This document shows, one piece after another, positions 57,557 to 64,000 of a stretch of 64,000 bases of DNA. The stretch is taken from contig NC_080583.1 of assembly GCF_029962835.1 (NCBI RefSeq), forward strand, positions 72,401,158 through 72,465,157. The letters are read 5' to 3'. The DNA comes from Magnolia sinica. Its lineage: Eukaryota; Streptophyta; Magnoliopsida; Magnoliales; Magnoliaceae. The notes beneath the pieces were generated by a model. The model saw nothing but the letters and a program-made list of their open reading frames with translations. It did no database searches and had not been told where the DNA came from. Made by a program: the position numbers and the translations under genes. Within the stretch, counting starts at the first letter, position 1. Each line of letters begins with the position of its first letter.

Positions 57557-57994
57557 GTATATATGGAATGACCTAGCTGGTCCACGTAATTTATGCAAAC
57601 TTCGAGGCAAGTACGGTCGATTGCCCTTTTCTGTCGTACCAGAGGTCGAACTCAGCTCGATTTCAACTTGAGTTTTTAAAAGTGAGCTTGACTCGCCCCG
57701 AGTCGGCTCTTCAAGCCGAGTCAATCCGAGTCAAGCGAACTTTTCGAGCTAGCTCGACTCGTGTATAGCCCTTAGCTTGTACATTTTTCTATGAATAGTT
57801 TGCACTTGTCTCTCTACAAGTAGCCTGCACCGTCTTTGTTTGCGTTTAGAATATAAGACTTTTATTAGATGGCTCCCACATAATCAATAAGTTGGAGATA
57901 TGATCATTGGATATTTAGATGGAGCATATCGTTGGGTCTACTATAGTTCTAATTGGTTTAGATATGTAATGGGGTGGTGTACTTGGATTGTGTT

Positions 57995-58661
57995 TAGAGT
58001 TGTAGACGAGTTGAACTGAGTCTAGCTTTGCACAACTTAGCTCGGCCGACAGCTAACCCCAGCCCAAACTTGGCTCGGCTTGGTCCTCGAGCCTGTTTGG
58101 CTAGCTTGACTCGGCCAACAACTAATCCCAGCTCGAACTCGGCTCGGCTTGGTTTGGTTAGCAGCTTAAGATAGCTCGAGCATGTGCAACATTTTCTCAA
58201 ACACATATATTATATATTTAATCTCCCACACTTAAATGCAAATCATTAAGAGCACTTTACATGCATTTCATCAAACACTCAACGGGCAGCATCAACATCA
58301 AAATATGAGGACAGTCCTACAATGTAAAGTTTTTTTTTTTTTTTTTTAGGTGGGGATTTGTTTTTTCAATCCTCTCTCCATTACCCATTTCGATAATACC
58401 CAAATATGGGAGTTGTCCAAGAAAGAACACTTCATTGAGTCATTTTATCAAACACTCGACGAGCATCATCAAGATCAAAATCATCGAGTCACCGAGCTGA
58501 GCCAAGTCGAGCTCGGGCAAGCTCGAACTTGGCTCGAAATTTTTTTGAGCTCCAAAAATCATCTCGATTCGGTTTGAATCCAATTTTGAGCCAAGGTGAC
58601 TTGAGCTTTTCCGGGTCAAGTCGAGTGAACTGATTGAGCTAACCTAACTCGTACAACTCTA
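57995..58661. mobile_element. hAT-like non-autonomous element, 8-bp TSD with one mismatch
   Basis: The left end TAGAGTTGTAGACGAGTTG and right end AACTCGTACAACTCTA are inverted repeats. Flanks are ATTGTGTT (57987-57994) and ATCGTGTT (58662-58669). The interior is rich in 'gctcggctcgg', with a poly(T) at 58331-58349 and a 40-bp direct repeat (58263-58302, 58440-58482). No transposase. Confidence 0.75.
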
Positions 58662-60560
58662 ATCGTGTTACATATCCACAGTATTTCAGTTGAACATGGA
58701 CTCTATCTAGTGTGGAGATCTCAAGGGAGTAGTTGTTGGGATATGGAGTTTGGAAAACTATTTAGACAAAATAAATTTAAATTGAGAATAAGAAAAAAAA
58801 AAACTTATCGGTTTATAGAAGTCGAGGTGTGATGTGAGTCACTCGGCATGAAATCGAATTTACTCCTCTTGGACAGCGTACCAAGTGCAACAGGTTTACA
58901 TAGTAATCGACCTCCAGTATACAATGACTATGACCTGGTCCCAACAGTGCACTAACTGTACACGAGCTCGAACCACTTGTAATCTTAACCTGAACTAAAA
59001 AATACTTAAACCATATTTTTAATGTAAAACAAACTTTTTATTACACCTTTAAAACAGATGAGAAAAGTCTATTTATAGACTTTGTGAAGACACCCTTTAA
59101 GGGTATAGAGACAACCTTTGAAAAAGGATTGTGACTATTGGGTTAAACCCAATTGGTGCGACTTTTAGGTTTGAGAAGATACAACCTTTCAAAACAAATA
59201 ATAATAATAATAAAATGAAAGGGTGCAACCCTTTGGACTTGTTGAAAAGACATCGGTAGGGCATGTGCGTACCTATGGTCACGCCCCTTCTCGACGGATA
59301 TTTTGAAACACTATTTCGTTTTAAAATAATTTAAAATATAACAATTATGATGGGTTAAATTACTCTAAGCTCATCTTTTATAAATGTCATGATCCCTAAA
59401 CCCACGCACCAAAAAAAAAAAAACTCAAATCCTATTAAAAACAATTTTTAGAAGGGTGTGAGGTAAAGAAGGTCAAGTACACACCCTTTCCCCACCTCTT
59501 TGCACGTGCCATAATCGTGTGTGTACACACGGATACAATATTGACCGTGAATGCGACCGTCCTATCACTAATGCATGGAATCTCATTGGATTAACCTGAT
59601 TTTTGGGGCATCCCATTTTCATAATGGGACAACCTTGCTAGATGGACAAGATGTCATACAAACACCATGGCGAGCCCACATGCCAACTAGTTGGACGTAC
59701 AACTAGTGGGTAAGCATCTCTCATATATATAGGCACAGATATAGCCGTTTTTAATCACTCCATTTTCTTCTATCTAAACTGTATTAAACCCAAACTTTTC
59801 ATTTTCCCAATTTTTGGCCATTAGCTAACTATGATAACATGACATATCATGATATTTGGTACAACCAAATGCACCCTTGCAGGTTTAAAATATTTGAAAC
59901 ACTTTCTTAGTATACAAAAATACCAACTAGATGGACAGCTTTGATCATCATGGTAGGCCTTAAAATCCGAACAGTCCGTTTCGAATAAAGTCCCTGTGCG
60001 ATTCTGATCCCAATTTCAAAACAACCAGTGGGCTGCTGGGTCAAATATCAGCCCACATGGGTCCACCCAAGTTATCATCATAATGTCATAATTAAATTAA
60101 TTAAAAACATTAGAAAAATAGAAAAACTAGAGGCTGACCCTCCCGTCCCAAACCGTCCGGGTTGAACGGTTCAACCGGAAAACCCATTTGAGCCAGAAGT
60201 TCCAATGGAAAATGGGTACCATATGGACCCAGCCCAGAAAGGCCACCATTTCTGGTTAACAATGGTCCAATCTGGGCTTTAAAACATTGTTTACCGGTCA
60301 ATTGCAATGGTTGTGCAGTCAGTCCTGGGCCACACAAATCAAGGAAGGCCCATTTTTTGTGGGCCCTTTTTGTGGATGGTTTGCTGTTTGAAATTGCATG
60401 GAACTGATGGCCTTCATATGGACGGTGATCTTCGAATGGACCATCAAAATGAAAATAGATTTCAACAGCAGCAAGTAGCTAGGCTTGTCCATTCATTGTG
60501 ATTTTTATACAGATAGGATCAACTAGATGGATGGCTTTGATCCACCTTCCCACCACATTT
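58662..60560. other. Intergenic region with LTR-like segment
   Basis: 58735-59480 looks like a degraded LTR on the minus strand ('agtctataaatagac' TATA-type motif near 59070), without clear ends. 59500-60560 holds 'ccaactagttggac' palindromes and no gene. Confidence 0.35.
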
Positions 60561-60564
60561 TAGG

Positions 60565-60715
60565 CCTTGGTTTTCATGGATCATTTTTCCCTATATATTT
60601 AAGGCCTTTTTACTTGCATTGATCCCTAGTAAAACAGCCTACAAATGCATCTTCAGCGTCATCGTAGGGCTTCCAGTACATTTGTTAGACTTTTCTCATT
60701 TGGTATCAGAGCCAA
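60565..60715 (+). mobile_element. LTR 3' end plus tRNA-Met primer-site repeat unit
   Basis: A TATA-like 'ctatatatttaaggcc' is followed by about 90 bp ending 'gttagacttttctca' and then TTTGGTATCAGAGCCAA (60699-60715), the layout of an LTR end next to a primer-binding site. No gag follows: a hAT-like element interrupts at 60716, and the unit then repeats at 61349-61530. Confidence 0.65.
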
Positions 60716-61348
60716 TGGGGTTGAAAGTCAGACGGGTTCAAACCGTGACCAACCTGACATTGTGTTGGGCTCCGGCAAGATGTATCGGGTTCGGTCTCGG
60801 GCTTGGGCTATACAAACACCAACCCGATAAAATTTAAGTCGGGCTCGGGTTGAGGTTTTGGGTTGCCTGACCCAACCTGAGCCCAATCGATATATAAGTT
60901 ATAAATTATAATTGAGTGCGGGTCATCTATGTTGAAGGCACAAGAAATTCCAGTGCCATCGGGTTTCATCGGTCCACATCATTTTCAATGACTTGAGTTA
61001 ACAAGATACGCTGAATTTCTCTTCCAAATAAATTATGTGCTACACAATATGACTTTTAAAGGAGTAGTTGTCCTATATTTTAGCTTGTTTGTTTATTAAA
61101 AATGAAGTTCTTTATATATAATTAATAAAATCATATGTACAAAAAATAAAACATGTATTGAAAATATAAGAGACTAATGTAATAACAAAAATATTGGTAT
61201 GTATCAACCCAACCGAGCCTGCTTGGGTTGGGCTTGGGTTGAGAATTCCTAACCAGAGGTTGGGTTGGGTTGGGTTAGGGTTGAGGTATAGGAACCTTGG
61301 GTTAGGCTAGGGTTGAGCACCAACCTGACCCAACCCGCCCCAGCCCTA
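60716..61348. mobile_element. hAT-like non-autonomous element, 8-bp TSD AGAGCCAA
   Basis: The left end TGGGGTTGAAAGTC and right end CCCGCCCCAGCCCTA (inverted: TAGGGCTGGGG) fit hAT-type termini. AGAGCCAA lies at 60708-60715 and 61349-61356. The interior is rich in 'gggttgggttgggtt' near the right end and AT-rich in the middle. It split the primer-site repeat. Confidence 0.8.
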
Positions 61349-61530
61349 AGAGCCAATACCACGCTTTCAGTATATTAGTTATACTTCTCTCATTTGGTAT
61401 GAGCCAGTACCACGCTTTTAGTATATTAGTTAAGACTTTTCTCATTTGGTATCAGAGCCAGTACCACGCTTTCAGTGTATTAGTTAAGACTTTTCTCATT
61501 TGGTATCAGAGCCAGTACCAATGTCTAACG
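61349..61530 (+). repeat. Tandem array of about 54-bp primer-site units
   Basis: Three units of 'accacgctttcagtatatta', 'gttaagacttttctca' and 'tttggtatcagagccagt'. The first has a degraded primer motif (TTTGGTATGAGCC). The units match 60655-60715 before the hAT insertion. Confidence 0.9.
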
Positions 61531-61925
61531 TGAAAGGAGCTACCTAGTCATAGGCCGGAGTGTTGCCCCACGGTACCTTACCTAAACCCCCAACCCCCTA
61601 CGTTTTTCGTTCCAAATGCAAAGATCTGGATTATGGGTTATCTGCGATTGGGATCACTCTTTTACAAATCCAAAATTATGTTTCTACATTTCTAAGTATA
61701 GATTAGCTTACAATCTCAATCTAAATTCACAACATAGACATTTACACCTTGTGCAACAATGTGTGTTTGCTTGGATAATATTGTGCATTTGGGACCTATA
61801 ACAAAAATAATATTTGTGTGTAATATTCTGCATGTGGGACCCAGGGTAGAAGAGTGGGAAGGAATACAAACACCATGATTGGGTCCCACACACTAACTAG
61901 TTGGATGCACTACTCAGTGTGTGTG
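61531..61925. other. Intergenic segment
   Basis: No gene. 'acaccatgattgggtcccac' with 'ctaactagttggatg' echoes 59660-59700, so both may be remnants of one repeat. Confidence 0.4.
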
Positions 61926-62315
61926 TGTGTGAGTAAGTCTCAAGTCCAACGGGTTGGACCACAAAGTACAGTCTAACTAGGAGATAACATTCAACCTATT
62001 CAGTGCATGTGACATCCAATCCAACCCTTCCAATAGGTTGGTCCCATCATGAGGATCGCCTGGTGTAAAAAATCATCCCTATTTACTTATCAGGTGGGCC
62101 ACACTATAAAATAATGCCTAGCTATTAATAAATAACAAAAAAGAGGTGTGGTGCATTCGATGAGTATATATTGTTCATCTTTTTTACAAAGTAATCCTCA
62201 TGATAATGACAACATATTGGACGGGTTGGATGTCACACACACATGAAAGGTTGGTAGTTATTAGTTGGGTGGACCATAACTTATACTTCAACCGGTTGGA
62301 CTTAAGTCTCTCTCT
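61926..62315. mobile_element. Foldback MITE next to SINE copy 2
   Basis: Inverted arms: 'agtctcaagtccaacgggtt' (61934) against 'aaccggttggacttaagtct' (62290), and 'gtgacatccaatccaaccct' (62009) against 'gacgggttggatgtcac' (62221). About 390 bp, non-coding. Confidence 0.75.
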
Positions 62316-62320
62316 CAACA

Positions 62321-62421
62321 ATTTTTTTTTTTTAAACACGCACACACACCACCACACACTCATGCCGTAGTGGGATTTCACCACCTATGGGTGTACTCGA
62401 ACCCTCGACCAGGTGTTGAAA
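62321..62421 (-). mobile_element. tRNA-derived SINE, copy 2, 5'-truncated
   Basis: Minus strand: the B-box region GGGTTCGAGTACACCC (a better match than copy 1), then 'taggtggtgaaatcccacta', a GT-rich stretch and an A tail. CTCTCAACA occurs on both sides (62312-62320, 62422-62430). The A-box half is missing. Confidence 0.75.
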
Positions 62422-62430
62422 CTCTCAACA

Positions 62431-63586
62431 TGTGTGTGTGTGTGCGCGCGCACGCACACACACACATATATATTAGTGCTCCCTTATGAACCGAGCGTAG
62501 GGAGCTATGTGGGCACCTAAATCTATACCGACAGTTCCTACCATCAAGATATAGCCTCAGAAGACTCACTCCACAATTCTCTCTCTCACATATGTGTGAC
62601 TATTGACACTCTTTCTCCACTTTGTTTTCTGTCACGTATGTGAATGCATAAGCATGCTAGAATCGATAAAGCGACTTAATCTAAACCGAATCAACTTTTG
62701 ACCCTAAGCGCTGAAATAGTCAGATATACCCAATATGAATGTATATGATTAGAATGTTAGAAGATCAGTCACTCAGAAATTTGTAATGGCTAGGCGATAA
62801 TCAAAGGGTGGGGGTTCTTCCTCCAAAGATGAGTTGCTTCGTGCCTTTCGCAGAAAAAAAAAAAAAAAAAAAAAAAGTTTCAAAATACCGGTGCAATCAA
62901 ACAAAAGAAAAAACTCACAATTGGCTACTAGGAGCGACTGTAAGAATGTGTTTCTTGAAAGAACTACTTGATATCGGATAAAAGACAAATCCAATGTATG
63001 AGCGTTGATTCAAATTACAACTAAGAACTAAGAATTATCGCTACTCCTAAGATAACTGAGATAAAAGTAAATTGATAAATTTAAATGGATTGGTATTTGA
63101 TTCGAGCTTGGTCTGTAGATTTTCTCTCATATTTATAGATTTATGTTATATAACTTATTCTTCTAGATATTTCTATCATTACTCTAGTGGTTACGGTAGT
63201 CAAAAAGCCTTGCTTTGGATCCTTTCCGTTATGTTTTCCTTTTGTGACTGTTCCTCTCCTATCAAATGTACTCTGTTTCCTTCGGTCATAGTTCACTATT
63301 CTCGGTTGTATTCCGTCTCTCCACCACAATCCAAACTTCTATTTCTCTCGAATATAGTATCTTGCTGGTCAAGCATCCTCCTCTAATGATGTGTATCATC
63401 AAATCAATGCCAGCTATGATTCGATACTAAATCCCTCAGAAAATCTATTATGACAGCTCATATTCTAGGTGTAATGCCACATGTCATTTCCTTATTGGCT
63501 TTGCTTTAATCGGTCAAAAATAAGGTACAATAGTGTCTACACACATATAGTATAGATATGCATATGTATATGCATACATACATGCA

Positions 63587-63590
<4 letters not shown>
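62431..63590. other. Intergenic region with possible degraded LTR
   Basis: (GT/GC)n near 62431-62465 and poly(A) at 62849-62877. 62880-63540 has LTR-like features on the minus strand ('ctataaatatgagag' near 63130), but no ends or primer site I can fix. No gene. Confidence 0.35.

Positions 63591-63627
<37 letters not shown>
63590..63627. repeat. (GT)n microsatellite
   Basis: About 19 GT units. Confidence 0.97.
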
Positions 63628-63628
<1 letters not shown>

Positions 63629-63694
63629 CATCATTACAAAGTCAACTTGTGTATAAAACTATAATGTATTTGCCTAGTGTATGATCCTAACCTT

Positions 63695-63844
63695 TAAAAA
63701 AAAAAAAAAAAAAAAAAAACCCTCATGCACACACCCCCCACACACTCATGCCGTAGTGGGATTTCACCACCTATGAGTAATCGAAGCCTTGACCAGGTGT
63801 TGAAACTCCTAAGAGTCTACCACTGGAGCAAGAGTAAGGACCCA
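63695..63844 (-). mobile_element. tRNA-derived SINE, copy 3, 15-bp target duplication, T tail
   Basis: Minus strand: starts (T)GGGTCCTTACTCTTGCTCC, with A-box-like GTGGTAGACTCTTAGG, a degraded B box, 'taggtggtgaaatcccacta' and a GT-rich part. It ends in about 24 T residues on its sense strand, unlike the A-rich tails of copies 1 and 2. TATGATCCTAACCTT flanks it at 63680-63694 and 63845-63859, a perfect 15-bp target duplication. Confidence 0.88.
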
Positions 63845-63859
63845 TATGATCCTAACCTT

Positions 63860-64000
63860 AGTGTACCACAAATTGGAGGAAGTCATGTACCGACTACCCA
63901 TTTTTGTACCACATACAAAAGTGATTCGCAATCTAGATAACCTTTGTGCCACCACAAGGAGGGCCACATGGATGTTGGTTAGAAACCTAGTGATGTGTTG
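63860..64000. other. Window end, unassigned
   Basis: 140 bp with no recognised feature. Confidence 0.5.

Larger units (their letters stand above)
56924..57774. mobile_element. hAT-like non-autonomous element with 'cgagtcgag' arms and two (TA)n tracts
   Basis: The left end TAGGGTTGTACATCGAACCG and right end CGAGTCGTGTATAGCCCTTA-like text (57755-57774) are inverted partners. Both arms are rich in 'gagtcgag/ctcgactc'. (TA)n tracts lie at 57194-57269 and 57451-57556. I could not fix an 8-bp target duplication. Confidence 0.6.

Noticed and set aside
57092..57585. Overlapping Ile-Tyr repeat frames
   Set aside because: Translations of TA microsatellites.

Overview
This is a transposon-dense stretch of a plant nuclear genome. 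It holds one host gene I can defend: a four-exon gene for a GPI-anchored X8-domain protein of the plasmodesmata callose-binding (PDCB) type at 14670-22264 (+), with plant GT-AG introns and a long TE-filled third intron. Nearly everything else is retrotransposon, MITE, SINE or microsatellite. The recurring foldback repeats rich in 'gtgggccccacc' and 'ggacggtgtggataaaacatacatca' remind me of magnoliid genomes. That lineage guess is recognition, not proof.

Layout. 1-4346 is the right-hand part of a very long, repeat-built LTR (family A). It abuts a decayed fragment of an endogenous plant pararetrovirus (Caulimoviridae) on the minus strand (4347-5510), with a tRNA-iMet primer site and a movement-protein-like reading frame carrying in-frame stops. 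5679-11319 is a second family A copy: a solo LTR of about 5.64 kb with a perfect CACTG target-site duplication, inserted in a foldback MITE. 11.3-13.8 kb holds several more copies of that MITE family (family C) and a tRNA-type SINE with a 14-bp target duplication. 14.5-22.5 kb is the PDCB-type gene. 22.3-30.3 kb is intergenic: a perfect 238-bp direct duplication, a gutted 1-kb copia element (target duplication GGGTC) nested in a MITE, and a 3-kb Ty3/gypsy (Tekay/Del-like) LTR on the minus strand.

30.4-52.8 kb is a nested retrotransposon block. The matrix is a Ty3/gypsy element (Tat-like; gag and protease remnants, plus strand), broken by a Sirevirus-like Ty1/copia element (about 31605-42716, minus) and a Tork-like Ty1/copia element (44510-51664, minus, TSD CATGG). 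The second of these has a TRIM-like tandem LTR in its integrase and a pair of gypsy LTR pieces in its 3' LTR. Parts of the matrix are present twice with 100% identity (957 bp and about 119 bp), so recombination or gene conversion, or an assembly effect, has acted here.

52.8-64 kb holds MITEs (Mutator-like with 9-bp TSD, Tourist-like, hAT-like with 8-bp TSD), a small array of LTR-end/primer-site repeats split by a hAT-like insertion, and two more SINE copies on the minus strand.

All retroelement reading frames here are broken. The PDCB-type gene is the only frame that is intact after splicing. Nothing in the window forms an operon or a multi-gene pathway. No search or alignment program was run: family and lineage names come from reading motifs, and percent identities are by eye.
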